DNA from: Desulfobacterales bacterium
GTDB taxonomy: Bacteria; Desulfobacterota; Desulfobacteria; Desulfobacterales; JALSRD01
Direction of reading: 5' to 3'
Assembly (NCBI GenBank): GCA_026984935.1
Contig: JALSRD010000013.1
Span: 1-64,000 of the forward strand
Length of the DNA stretch: 64,000 bases
Part shown: piece after piece, positions 1 through 7,905 of the stretch
Numbering within the stretch: the stretch's first letter is position 1
How the letters are laid out: every line of letters begins with the position of its first letter
Made by a program: the position numbers and the translations under genes
Notes under the pieces: generated by a model
Databases searched by the model: none
What the model was told of the DNA's origin: nothing
What the model saw: the letters and a program-made list of their open reading frames with translations, nothing else

Positions 1-477
1 CCGCACCATAATGAAAATGCCCACCATGGCGAACACGATGGCCAGTTTGGCGGCCACGCCCAGTACCAGCCCCCAGGATGTGCCCACCCCGGCCCGGGTG
101 GCATCCTTCAGGCTGCGCCGGCCGGTTAGCTCGGCGATCACGGCCCCGGCGAAAGGCCCCACGATGATGCCGACGATGCCGAAAAAAAGCCCCACGCTAG
201 ACCCGATGACCGCCCCCGCCACGGCGCGCTTGGTGCCGCCGAACTGTTTGGTGCCCACCGCACCGGCCAGGAAATCGACCCCGTAGGCCAGCACCGCCAT
301 GAGCGCCAGGATCACCAGCGTCCAGGTGCCCACATGCTGGAAGTGCCCGGCCCAGGCGGCCAGCACCAGTCCGGCGTACACGATGGGCACGGCCGGCACC
401 ACCGGCAGCACCAGCCCGGCGATGCCCGCCGCCACCAGTACCCCGGCCAGGATGTAGAGAACGATGGTGAATGTCAT
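1..477 (-). CDS. DUF456 family membrane protein (3' end cut by window edge)
   Basis: The frame is open from the ATG at 477 to base 1 with no stop, giving 159 residues. The family is usually about 160 residues, so only the last residues and the stop are probably missing. The protein is almost entirely hydrophobic. It has an N-terminal helix pair rich in Val, Leu and Ala, a Gly-rich central hairpin (GAVGTKQFGGTKRA) and two more Gly/Ala-rich helices, which is the repeated-glycine pattern of DUF456 (PF04306-type) inner-membrane proteins. The function of the family is unknown. It may be co-transcribed with the RRM gene upstream at 543-827, 65 bases away. Family assignment is by pattern recognition only. 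Confidence 0.75.
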   Translation of the reverse strand, partial: MTFTIVLYILAGVLVAAGIAGLVLPVVPAVPIVYAGLVLAAWAGHFQHVGTWTLVILALMAVLAYGVDFLAGAVGTKQFGGTKRAVAGAVIGSSVGLFFGIVGIIVGPFAGAVIAELTGRRSLKDATRAGVGTSWGLVLGVAAKLAIVFAMVGIFIMVR

Positions 478-542
478 GGCCGCATGGACCGGAACGGATG
501 AAAAGAAGAAAAAAGCCAAAAACCGGCGAAATACCCCGTGGT

Positions 543-827
543 TCAGTAGCTCCGTCGGCGAAAGGGGCGTTTTTTGCGCCGCTTGCCGCCCGAATCTGCA
601 GGCCGCACCTTGATGTTGCTGCCGTCGACACGATTCCCATTCAAGGCCTTGATGGCCTGGTCTGCCTCGGAGTTGCTGGGCATTTCGACGAAACCGAAGC
701 CTTTGGGCCGGCCGGAAAAGCGGTCTTTGATCACTTTAACGCTCTCGACATCTCCAAACGCCGTAAACATGGACTTCAGCGTGTCTTCCGTGGTGGAATA
801 AGATAGATTCCCGATATAGATATTCAT
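543..827 (-). CDS. RNA-binding protein with a single RRM domain
   Basis: This 94-residue protein is one RNA recognition motif plus a basic tail. RNP2 is seen as IYIGNLSY near residues 3-10 and RNP1 as KGFGFVEM near residues 42-49. These carry the aromatic residues that stack on RNA bases in this fold. The tail is Arg/Lys-rich (KRRKKRPFRRR), suited to nucleic-acid binding. I chose the internal ATG at 827 because the family begins with MNIYIGNL; the 50 extra upstream residues of the open frame look non-coding. Small RRM proteins of this type occur in cyanobacteria and many Desulfobacterota and are often cold-induced. A cold-shock protein gene lies just upstream at 1062-1262, which suggests a shared RNA-chaperone role, though that is inference. 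Confidence 0.9.
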   Translation of the reverse strand: MNIYIGNLSYSTTEDTLKSMFTAFGDVESVKVIKDRFSGRPKGFGFVEMPSNSEADQAIKALNGNRVDGSNIKVRPADSGGKRRKKRPFRRRSY

Positions 828-1000
828 GCCCGATACCTTTCGCTGCGCCCATCGTTGCGATTTTTTCGCCAAAGCGGGCAGCACCCACTGCCCATGGGTA
901 GATGCTGATTCACACACGGCCGAATACCCTGCAAGAACAACGGCGGACGAAGCGCCGCCAAAGGCAAAGCGGCGCAACCGCTTCCCAAAAAGCCGCCCGA

Positions 1001-1044
1001 AAACGACAAGGGCACACCTCCGTTAGCCTGGAAGCGTGCCCCTT
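1001..1044 (-). terminator. Probable terminator of the cold-shock gene
   Basis: On the minus strand, 18 bases after the cold-shock stop codon, an AAGGGGCAC arm pairs with GTGCCCTT with one bulged G. The arms lie at 1036-1044 and 1008-1015 on the plus strand. The right arm is followed by GTCGTTTT. The U-run is short, so termination may be partial. Confidence 0.45.
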
Positions 1045-1061
1045 TTCACAGGTATTGAAAT

Positions 1062-1262
1062 TTAGCTTACCGTGACATTCGCCGCAGCAGGACCTTTTTG
1101 TCCCTGCTCGATGTCAAAGGAAACCCGGTCGCCTTCGCTGAGGCTTCTAAAGCCGCTTGCATTGATCGCGGAATGGTGAACGAACACATCCGGTCCGTCT
1201 TCTTGCTCGATGAAGCCGAATCCCTTTTGGTCGTTAAACCATTTAACTGTTCCATTGGCCAT
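1062..1262 (-). CDS. Cold-shock protein, CspA family
   Basis: The 66-residue product is a single cold-shock domain, the usual CspA length. It shows both nucleic-acid-binding motifs: KGFGFIEQ (RNP1-like, near residues 13-20) and DVFVHHSAI (RNP2-like, near residues 25-33). These proteins bind single-stranded RNA and melt secondary structure. A strong Shine-Dalgarno (GGGAGGATG) precedes the ATG. A candidate promoter at 1387-1414 implies an untranslated leader of about 120 bases, in keeping with the long regulatory leaders of cspA-type genes. The downstream neighbour on the same strand is the RRM protein. Which CspA paralogue this is cannot be told from the window. Confidence 0.95.
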   Translation of the reverse strand: MANGTVKWFNDQKGFGFIEQEDGPDVFVHHSAINASGFRSLSEGDRVSFDIEQGQKGPAAANVTVS

Positions 1263-1386
1263 GGTTACATCCTCCCTTCTATAAATTTCAAAATTTTAAA
1301 CTGGAGGACGTAACATTGAAAAATGGCTTGTACCTTCAGAAAAAAACCGCCCCGCAAAATGCATGCGAAGCCATGTTGATGGCCAT

Positions 1387-1414
1387 ACAATAACACCTTT
1401 TGGCGGGAAAGCAA
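1387..1414 (-). promoter_or_regulatory. Candidate sigma70 promoter for the cold-shock gene
   Basis: Read on the minus strand, a TTGCTT -35 (1409-1414) and a TATTGT -10 (1387-1392) are separated by 16 bases. The start site would give a leader of about 115-120 bases before the cold-shock ATG at 1262. The match is good but unproven. Confidence 0.45.
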
Positions 1415-1504
1415 GCGATTTATTTTTGCGCTGAAAAATCCGTGGGGCTTGCGCGGTAAAAAACCGGCGCCCCGGACATGGCGCCTGTGGACTGTGGGCG
1501 GGGG

Positions 1505-2158
1505 TTATTTCGTTTTGAGCTTTGCAGCAATTTTTTGCCCCAGTTCAACGGCCGCTTTGACCGCATCCGGCTGGTCCTCAAAGGTTGCGACCCCCACCGA
1601 GGCCACGGTGGCTTCCGGGCCGTACAGCATTTTGATGGCCGACATCTTGTCTTCGTCGCCGTGCCCGCATTTAATGCACGGGACGTTGCCCCTCACCCGG
1701 ACCTCTCCCACGAAATCCATCCCCTCTTCAAGCATGTAAAACTGGATGGCATTTACCCCGAAATCACATGCCGGGGGCAGATTTTCATTGTCGTCGGGCA
1801 CGGCACAGGTGATGATGGCGCCGCCCGGTTTTCCGGCCATATAGCCATGCATGTGCCGCAGCGGGTACAGCCGTTCCAGAAACGCCTTGGTGCGCGCATC
1901 CAGTGATGAGTATGGAGTGAAGCCCGCGATCAGCAAGGCGTCAGCCGCTTTGGCCTTTTCGGCCAGCAGGATCCCGTCATCTTCGATGACGCATCGATTC
2001 GTCTCCACGCACCCCAGACATGCCCGGCAGGGGGCAATCGTGTAATCGACGAGTTTAATGAGTTCGGTCTCGAGCCCGGTGGATTCCAGGGCCAGCTGTA
2101 ATGCCCTGTCCGTGTTGCTGTTTTTGATGGGAGAACCTGACACACCGAGTACGTTCAT
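1505..2158 (-). CDS. Iron-sulfur flavoprotein / NADPH-dependent FMN reductase family
   Basis: The 217-residue protein has a flavodoxin-like fold. The N-terminal VSGSPIKNSNTDRAL loop (near residues 6-20) is the FMN-phosphate binding loop. A compact cysteine motif, CRACLGCVETNRC (near residues 44-56), is the [4Fe-4S] ligand pattern of Isf-type iron-sulfur flavoproteins. A second pair, CIKC, occurs near residue 161. Such proteins move electrons between ferredoxin-like donors and FMN in anaerobes; the physiological partner is unknown here. The ATG at 2158 is preceded by AAGGAGGTCGCC. The methyltransferase gene upstream ends 33 bases away on the same strand. Two further flavodoxin-fold genes lie at 5370-6254 and 63803-64000. 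Confidence 0.88.
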   Translation of the reverse strand: MNVLGVSGSPIKNSNTDRALQLALESTGLETELIKLVDYTIAPCRACLGCVETNRCVIEDDGILLAEKAKAADALLIAGFTPYSSLDARTKAFLERLYPLRHMHGYMAGKPGGAIITCAVPDDNENLPPACDFGVNAIQFYMLEEGMDFVGEVRVRGNVPCIKCGHGDEDKMSAIKMLYGPEATVASVGVATFEDQPDAVKAAVELGQKIAAKLKTK

Positions 2159-2191
2159 GGCGACCTCCTTAAAATATAACCCAATAGTTGA

Positions 2192-2806
2192 TCATACCCT
2201 CACCGCCAGACACAACCCGTCCTGTACCGGCGAATGGCCGGGCAGATAGCCAAAAAGGTTCACCGACCGCCATTTGGCGGAGTTAAAAATCATACGGTTG
2301 AATGCGTCGGCATCCTGAAAGGCGACGTTGTCGGCAACCAGCATCCCACCCGGCCGCAGCAGACGCCGGCAATCCGGCAGCACAACCGCATAGTCCGCCT
2401 TTTCGATATCCAGAAAGGCGAAATCAAACGGGCCGGCCATTGTGGAAAGCACTGCCGGCGCGTTGCCGACAACGACCTCGATTCGCCCAGACAGACCGGC
2501 TTTTTGAAAATTTGCGCGGGCGCTTTGCGCCATCGCCGGATCTTGCTCCACCGTCACCACCCGGCCCCGGCTGGACGCGAGTGCACCGGCCAAAAAAACC
2601 GTCGAATAGCCGGCCGCCGTACCGAGCTCCAGAATCCGGTCGGCTTGAACCGCCCGTGCCAGGATGTACAGCAGCTCGCCGACCAGCGGGCCCACGATGG
2701 GAATTTTCTCCTGCCGGGCCTCTTTTTCCAGTTCGGCCAGCAGCCGGCTTCTCGGCGGTATAAATTGCCCGAAGTATGCTTCAGGACTGTTCACGAGGCC
2801 GGACAT
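2192..2806 (-). CDS. SAM-dependent O-methyltransferase (class I, COMT-like)
   Basis: The 204-residue protein has the class I methyltransferase fold of the methyltransferase_3 (catechol/caffeoyl-CoA) type. The SAM-binding motif I is ILELGTAAGYSTVFLA. It is followed by the acidic motif II VVTVEQDP, then FDFAFLDIEKADY, which resembles the metal- and substrate-binding DxxK region, and LLRPGGMLVADNV. I chose the ATG at 2806 because an AGGGGG Shine-Dalgarno lies 8 bases upstream and the longer open frame would overlap the neighbouring gene at 2826-3125. The substrate is unknown; the family methylates catechols, phenylpropanoids or small phenolics. Confidence 0.85.
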   Translation of the reverse strand: MSGLVNSPEAYFGQFIPPRSRLLAELEKEARQEKIPIVGPLVGELLYILARAVQADRILELGTAAGYSTVFLAGALASSRGRVVTVEQDPAMAQSARANFQKAGLSGRIEVVVGNAPAVLSTMAGPFDFAFLDIEKADYAVVLPDCRRLLRPGGMLVADNVAFQDADAFNRMIFNSAKWRSVNLFGYLPGHSPVQDGLCLAVRV

Positions 2807-2825
2807 GACAATTCCCCCTGTTTTC

Positions 2826-3125
2826 CTACAGCGGCTTGTACATGAAAATATATTCACCCGCATTGATGTCGATCGTCAGCGTCCCGCCGCGTGATTCGGC
2901 AAAAGTGATCCATCCGGGTTTATCGCCGAAACCGCATTCGGCCTTGGGCACGGCCTCGCCGGTTTTGCCGTCATACCAGGAAAGCAGCATGGCATCCGGC
3001 GACTGTTCCCGGGCCTTTTCAGCGGCAATGCGCTTGGCGGTTTCCAGGTCGAGGGGTTTGGAGGCAACGTTTACCGCGATGGGGTTCGTCAAATATTTCC
3101 GGACCTGCGCGTACTTCTGTTCCAT
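2826..3125 (-). CDS. Small conserved-looking hypothetical protein (AF1548/DUF5619-like?)
   Basis: The 99-residue soluble protein has no signal peptide. Its middle is acidic and mixed, and it has the striking patch DAMLLSWYDGKTGEAVPK followed by CGFGDKPGW. The C-terminus ends in strands (GGTLTIDINAGEYIFMY). I believe small proteins of this kind occur in sulfate reducers and Archaeoglobus, but I cannot place it firmly and assign no function. It has a good Shine-Dalgarno (AGGAGGATCCC) and sits 19 bases upstream of the O-methyltransferase start in the same direction, so the two are probably co-transcribed. Confidence 0.7.
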   Translation of the reverse strand: MEQKYAQVRKYLTNPIAVNVASKPLDLETAKRIAAEKAREQSPDAMLLSWYDGKTGEAVPKAECGFGDKPGWITFAESRGGTLTIDINAGEYIFMYKPL

Positions 3126-3242
3126 GGGATCCTCCTGTTGACCAGCATGTTTTGTTTAAAGCTTTCAACGGCCGCCATCCGGATTTCCAACCGGCGCAGT
3201 ATTGCACCGGCAGGGCTGCCGACAGAAAAAGTCGAACACGGA

Positions 3243-3905
3243 CTACTGTGCATCGATCACCTGGCACGCTATCCGCTCGACGTATTTCACCCACTGGAAA
3301 CCATAGTGGTCCGCCGCAACGACCCGCAGCGGGTATCCGTGCTTTCTGGGCAACGGCGTTCCGTTTACGGCGTATGCCAGAAAAACACGGCCGCTGCGGA
3401 TTTCATCGGCTGCAAAACGTTCTGTTTTTGCATAGGGACCCGGCGGCCCCGAAAAATCCACATGTGTCACCCGGTGCGACGCCCGGGACCGCCGCAGAAG
3501 GTCACCGACTGAAATGCCCTTCCAGCGGCCGTAGTTGGCAAACACACCCGGACAGATCATCAGGACCTTGCGCTCCACGGGCGGCAGGGACATAAGCTCT
3601 GCATAACCGATTTTCAGGGGGCGCGCGACGCGGCCAACGACTTCCAGCCGCCAGCGGTGCATGTCGAACGTGTAGTCGGTCAGACCCATGGTTTGGAAAT
3701 CGGCGAGTTTTTCCAGCGCCAGATTGCGGGTGTCCAGGTCACGGGGATTGCGATGAATCAGGCTTGCAAGCGGTGTACCGGCTTTCAGCAAGGTTCTTTC
3801 GGCGGCTGCAAACCCCTTGGAAAGAAAAACGCAAAAAGGGCCGGCCAGCATTCCGGCCGGCAGCCAGCCGCACATTCTCTGCAGGAAAGATCTGCGGGAT
3901 ATCAT
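3243..3905 (-). CDS. Tat-exported sulfite-oxidase-like molybdopterin oxidoreductase
   Basis: The 220-residue protein begins with a twin-arginine signal, SRRSFLQ at residues 3-9, followed by a hydrophobic stretch, so it should fold with its cofactor and then cross the inner membrane. The remainder is the sulfite oxidase/YedY (MsrP) molybdopterin domain. It has a single conserved cysteine in LMICPGVFANYGRW, the expected Mo ligand, and the C-terminal GYPLRVVAADHYGFQWVKYV typical of the family. The start at 3905 is supported by GGAGAG and by the Tat motif. Substrate is unknown: sulfite, protein methionine sulfoxide and other small oxyanions are all possible. The QueG-like Fe-S gene follows upstream at 4000-4794. 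Confidence 0.85.
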   Translation of the reverse strand: MISRRSFLQRMCGWLPAGMLAGPFCVFLSKGFAAAERTLLKAGTPLASLIHRNPRDLDTRNLALEKLADFQTMGLTDYTFDMHRWRLEVVGRVARPLKIGYAELMSLPPVERKVLMICPGVFANYGRWKGISVGDLLRRSRASHRVTHVDFSGPPGPYAKTERFAADEIRSGRVFLAYAVNGTPLPRKHGYPLRVVAADHYGFQWVKYVERIACQVIDAQ

Positions 3906-3999
3906 TTGAAGCTCTCCATCGGCCCGTGATGGGCAATGGGCCGGCGGTTGCCGGCCGTCGGTCTTCCGGCCGCAGCCCGGACCGCCGCACCGGCTGCCG

Positions 4000-4794
4000 T
4001 CAGACCGGCAGGGGTACGCCCAGGCTGCAGGGCAGGTTGACCTGGCACTTGCCGCACACATGCGTGGTCTTTTCCAGGCCGGTCAAGGTTCCGCCGCGGT
4101 CCAGGTTGAAGTTGAGGCGCTGCCAGCAGCGCCGGCGGTCGATGCCCTCGATGCCGACCGCCTGAACCGGGCAGCGCGCGACACATTTCAGGCAGGTGTG
4201 CCCGGTCTTGTATAGGCAGAGTTCTTTTGCGGCCACCAGGGGGCTGTCACCTAGCACGGCCGTCGTCACCAGGCTGCCCAGCCGGCCGGCACACCCGGAC
4301 GGTGTGATAAACTGGGCGTTTACTCCGAAGCGGCCCAGCCCGGCCAGGTAACCCAGGTGCTTGTGCGACCAGCGCGCAACGAGCCGCTGGGGGTCGAAAT
4401 TGTGCGTGGCCGGTGTCAGTGCGCAGCCGTGGCCGCGGGCCTGCAGCAGGGTTTTCAGTTCCGCGCTCAGTGCATTGATCAGCCGGTTGGTCGATTCGTA
4501 GGCCAATCCCCACTGGCGGCAGGGCAGCTTGCCGGCATGGTTTTCCGCGGCCAGGGTGGCCTTGAAAGGCACAAAGAAAACCACCACCGAGCGGGCGCCT
4601 GCAAGCAGCTCCGCAGGCAGCAGGTGGTCCGGCGCCGCCATGCGCGGCAGTGCGGCGAAACGGCCGTCGGCCTCGGCAGTGGCCAGCAACGGCGGCCGCC
4701 AGATGGCACGCTCGCCCGTGCGGGCCGCATAGGCGCCCACAAAACGTTCGACCCGCTCGCGCAGGACATCAGCGGTAACCGAGGTTTTCATCAT
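4000..4794 (-). CDS. Epoxyqueuosine-reductase-like 4Fe-4S protein
   Basis: The 264-residue protein resembles the core of QueG. It has a DUF1730-like region (HKHLGYLAGLGRFGVNAQF, near residues 144-162) and then two [4Fe-4S] ligand sets: HTCLKCVARCP with a preceding Cys, and RRRC plus VCGKCQVNLPCS. It is shorter than true QueG (about 350-380 residues) and lacks the C-terminal HEAT-repeat part, so it is better called a QueG-like reductase than queG itself. Many anaerobes carry such stand-alone paralogues of unknown substrate, some with corrinoids. It is divergent in context from tRNA genes and sits next to the Tat molybdoenzyme, a possible electron-transfer partner. Confidence 0.75.
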   Translation of the reverse strand: MMKTSVTADVLRERVERFVGAYAARTGERAIWRPPLLATAEADGRFAALPRMAAPDHLLPAELLAGARSVVVFFVPFKATLAAENHAGKLPCRQWGLAYESTNRLINALSAELKTLLQARGHGCALTPATHNFDPQRLVARWSHKHLGYLAGLGRFGVNAQFITPSGCAGRLGSLVTTAVLGDSPLVAAKELCLYKTGHTCLKCVARCPVQAVGIEGIDRRRCWQRLNFNLDRGGTLTGLEKTTHVCGKCQVNLPCSLGVPLPV

Positions 4795-4844
4795 CCCTCA
4801 CATCCGTACAGGGAGTGCAACCCGCCTGCGGTGCATCCCGGTTG

Positions 4845-5228
4845 TTACTTGAAGATCCCCAGCCCGCCGCGAATAAAGTGCCGGCCATACTCGCGCACCA
4901 GAATACCCGTGTGGTCGTAAATCCATTTGGCCGCGATGTGGCGGTGGCAGAATTGATAAGGCTTTTCCCAACACATCAGCGTGCAGGTGAAGGGCAGCCG
5001 GCGCACGACATTGTCCGGCGTCAGCCGGCGCTCTTCGAGCAGCCTGCGGTAGAGGAAAATATAACGGTCTTCGTCGATTTTGCCGGTCGCGTAGGCGGCC
5101 TCCAGCTCTGCGGTGGGCGCCAATTCAGGAAACTGTTCGCCTCTGAAATCCTCCGGCACTTTCAGTGAAATGGCAACCGGCGAAGGCACCGCACGGCGCG
5201 TACCGTAATACGACGTAAATATGACCAT
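4845..5228 (-). CDS. DUF488-like small protein
   Basis: The 127-residue protein starts MVIFTSYYGTRR. It contains the DUF488 hallmark near its middle to C-terminus: LMCWEKPYQFCHRHIAAKWI, a Cys-x2-14-CHR element resembling the LLCaE...CHR motif of that family. DUF488 proteins are small, soluble and of unknown biochemical role. Here they may act on nucleotides or thiols, but nothing in the sequence proves it. The Shine-Dalgarno is weak (GGAAG). Downstream on the same strand is the QueG-like gene, 50 bases away. Confidence 0.7.
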   Translation of the reverse strand: MVIFTSYYGTRRAVPSPVAISLKVPEDFRGEQFPELAPTAELEAAYATGKIDEDRYIFLYRRLLEERRLTPDNVVRRLPFTCTLMCWEKPYQFCHRHIAAKWIYDHTGILVREYGRHFIRGGLGIFK

Positions 5229-5341
5229 GCTTCCAAACCCCGAAAAAGCGGCCGCCGGCCGGCTGCTGAAAAGCTGTTGTCAAACGCCGTGCAAATGCGT
5301 TATTCGTAACTGATAGAAGCCGGCCGCGTGAATCCGACCTA

Positions 5342-5355
5342 ATATTTTGAAATAT
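5342..5355. promoter_or_regulatory. AT-rich inverted repeat upstream of the flavoprotein gene
   Basis: ATATTT and AAATAT are separated by TG, 14 bases upstream of the ATG at 5370. It could be an operator for a dimeric regulator or part of a promoter -10 region. It is short enough to occur by chance in AT-rich DNA. Confidence 0.25.
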
Positions 5356-5369
5356 AGCAGGTAATCACG

Positions 5370-6254
5370 ATGAAAACAATACTGGCGATCATCGCCTCCC
5401 CCCGCAAGCTGGGAAACAGCGAAATCATGGCCAAGGAAATCAGCCGTTGCATCGAAACACCCCATCGGCTGAATCTGCTGCGGTTATCCGACTTTCATAT
5501 CCGCCCCTGCACCGGGTGCTACCAATGCCTTTTCAAGAGCAAACGCTGCGTCCTGAAAGATGACCTCGACTTGATCCTGGACGCCATGGCCGCCGCCGAC
5601 GCCTTGATTCTGGCCGTACCGACCTATTTCCTGGGGGCCAATGCGGAGTTGAAAGTGCTGCTCGACCGCGGCCTGGCATTTTATGGCTACGCCGAGAAAC
5701 TCTGGGGCAAGCCGGCCGTGGGCGTCGCCATCGCCGGCATCGAAGGCCTGGAAGGCTACACCCCGCTGGTCGTCGAAAGCTTTCTAAAGATGCTGCTCTG
5801 TGACATCAAGGCGGTCCGCGTGGCCTACGGTGCGCTGCCCGGCGAAATTTTTGTCGACAGCGCCAACAAATCCATCGCCGCCGAGCTGGGCCGGGCACTT
5901 TTCGCGCCCGCTCCTGCGAAAAACGAACCGTCCTGTCCGTTGTGCGGCGGGCAGGTCTTCCGTTTTCTGGGCGCAGACCGCGTCAAGTGCATGCTCTGCA
6001 GCAACACGGGGACCTTATGCATCATGGAAAACGGCCGGCTTGTATTTGAAATCCAGCGCGGCGGTCACGACCTGTTCCTGACCCAGGCAGAGGCCGTACG
6101 TCATGGCCAGTGGCTGCGGCAGATGAAGGATCGTTTTTTGGCGCAAAAAAGCACTTTGAAAAAAATCGCGGCGGCTTACCGCCGGGGTGGCACCTGGATC
6201 AAACCCGCACCGCAGCCGGCCGATACCCCCGACCCGGCACCTGACGAACCCTAA
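5370..6254 (+). CDS. Flavodoxin-fold oxidoreductase with C-terminal zinc-ribbon extension
   Basis: The 294-residue protein has an N-terminal FMN reductase domain with IIASPRKLGNSEIMAK as phosphate loop, then CTGCYQCLFKSKRC, an Isf-type [4Fe-4S] motif, and VPTYFLGANAELKVLLDR, typical of the flavodoxin_2/FMN_red families. After about residue 185 there is an unusual extension with two Cys pairs, CPLCGG and CMLC, that should form a zinc ribbon, followed by a basic, Pro-rich tail. The physiological partner is unknown. Its stop TAA overlaps the start ATG of lnt (taATG), so the two are translationally coupled, which is an odd pairing for a redox protein. Confidence 0.85.
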   Translation: MKTILAIIASPRKLGNSEIMAKEISRCIETPHRLNLLRLSDFHIRPCTGCYQCLFKSKRCVLKDDLDLILDAMAAADALILAVPTYFLGANAELKVLLDRGLAFYGYAEKLWGKPAVGVAIAGIEGLEGYTPLVVESFLKMLLCDIKAVRVAYGALPGEIFVDSANKSIAAELGRALFAPAPAKNEPSCPLCGGQVFRFLGADRVKCMLCSNTGTLCIMENGRLVFEIQRGGHDLFLTQAEAVRHGQWLRQMKDRFLAQKSTLKKIAAAYRRGGTWIKPAPQPADTPDPAPDEP

Positions 6255-7807
6255 TGAAAAAATTCGTCTGGGCGGCGGCCAGCGGGCTGCTGCTGACCGC
6301 CGCCTTCCCCAAAACCGGAATTTCGGCACTGGCCTGGATTGCTCTGGTGCCGCTGATGGCGGCCGTCCGGGGCATGTCCATGCGCGAAAGCTTCCGCATC
6401 GGCATGCTTGCCGGGCTGGTCCACTACCTGACGCTGCTGTACTGGGTGGCCTACACCGTACATACATTCGGCCATCTGCCCTGGCTGTTGGCGGTGCCGG
6501 TGCTCTTTTTGTTTTCAGCTTATCTGTCGCTCTTTTTCGGGCTGTTCGCCGCGGCGCTGCCGGTACTTGGCACCTCGCCGGCAACGGCCTTGGCCGGCGT
6601 TCCGATGCTTTGGGTGGCGCTGGAGTATATACGCGCCTTTCTTTTTTCCGGATTTCCCTGGGAACTCCTGGCCTATTCACAGTACCGCCACCTGGACCTG
6701 ATCCAGAGCGCCGATCTTATCGGCCCCTTTGGATTGTCATTTCTGATCGTATTGGCCAACTGTGTATTCTTGCTCCTGTTTTCCCGGCTGCAGCCCAAGG
6801 CCGGCGACCAGCAAAATGTATCCACGCGCCTGGCCGTCACCGCTCTGGCCGGCCTGCTGCTGCTGACCGGCCTGGACATGGGCTACGGCCGGCAGCGGAT
6901 CCGCCGCCTGGATGCAGCCATGGCGGCGGCACCGCACAGACAGGTTGCCGTCATCCAGGGGAACATCGCCCAGGACATTAAATGGGACCCTGAAAACCAG
7001 CTGGACACCCTGGAAAAGTACTTCCGCCTCTCCGCCGCTGCCCGTCCCGCACACCCCGATCTGATTGTCTGGCCCGAAACCGCCGCGCCTTTTTATTTTC
7101 TCTACAACCTGACCCTGACCCGCAGGGTCCAGAAGCAGGTGGCGGCAAACGGCCACTGGTTCCTCATCGGCAGCCCTTCCGTCAGCCGGCGGGATGGCCG
7201 CACGCTGTACTTCAACAGCGCCTATCTGCTGACACCTGCCGGCCTGGTGGCCGGCCGCTATGACAAAAGCCACCTGGTGCCCTTCGGCGAGTATGTGCCC
7301 TTTAAAAATTGGCTGCCCTTTTTGGGTAAGATCGTGGAACAGGTCGGTGATTTTCAATCCGGCCAAAAGGGCAGCGCCATTGCCTGGCAGTCCACCCGCA
7401 TAGGCGTTCTGATCTGTTATGAAATCATTTTTGCACCGCTTGCCAGGGCGGAAGTCGCCAACGGCGCCCAGTTGCTGGTGAATATGACCAACGACGCTTG
7501 GTACGGCCGCTCCAGTGCGCCTTTCCAGCACTTCTCCATGGCCGTTTTCCGGGCGGTCGAAAACCGGCGTGCCCTGGTGCGGGCGGCCAACACGGGCATC
7601 AGCGGATTCATCGACCCGGCCGGCCGCATCCTGGCGCAAACCCCTCTTTTCGAAGACACGGTGCGCACCCGCAGTGTGCCACTGCTGTCGCAAGAGAGTT
7701 TCTACACACGCCACGGCGACTGGTTTGCCGCAGTCTGCCTGATGGCGGCCGGCATCTGGCTGCCGGCGGCCGCATACCGCCGCAGACGCTCTAAAAGTAC
7801 ACCATAA
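6254..7807 (+). CDS. lnt: Apolipoprotein N-acyltransferase
   Basis: Lnt transfers an acyl chain from a phospholipid to the N-terminal cysteine of lipoproteins, the last step of lipoprotein maturation in the inner membrane. The 517-residue length is normal (E. coli 512). The N-terminal half has about six membrane helices. The periplasmic nitrilase domain follows, with the catalytic triad visible as E275 (VWPETAAPF), K338 (YDKSHLVPFGEYVPF) and C388 (LICYEIIF). A final helix lies near the C-terminus (FAAVCLMAAGIWLPAA). It starts on the stop codon of the preceding flavoprotein gene and is followed by prfB. Confidence 0.97.
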   Translation: MKKFVWAAASGLLLTAAFPKTGISALAWIALVPLMAAVRGMSMRESFRIGMLAGLVHYLTLLYWVAYTVHTFGHLPWLLAVPVLFLFSAYLSLFFGLFAAALPVLGTSPATALAGVPMLWVALEYIRAFLFSGFPWELLAYSQYRHLDLIQSADLIGPFGLSFLIVLANCVFLLLFSRLQPKAGDQQNVSTRLAVTALAGLLLLTGLDMGYGRQRIRRLDAAMAAAPHRQVAVIQGNIAQDIKWDPENQLDTLEKYFRLSAAARPAHPDLIVWPETAAPFYFLYNLTLTRRVQKQVAANGHWFLIGSPSVSRRDGRTLYFNSAYLLTPAGLVAGRYDKSHLVPFGEYVPFKNWLPFLGKIVEQVGDFQSGQKGSAIAWQSTRIGVLICYEIIFAPLARAEVANGAQLLVNMTNDAWYGRSSAPFQHFSMAVFRAVENRRALVRAANTGISGFIDPAGRILAQTPLFEDTVRTRSVPLLSQESFYTRHGDWFAAVCLMAAGIWLPAAAYRRRRSKSTP

Positions 7808-7905
7808 GCAGGTTGGGATTGCTTTTTCGGCCACAATTCGTATAGTATCCCCTGTCGGGATAATCAGAATAACGCGTCTAACGACATGCCTAAAGGAGTG
7901 ATACC

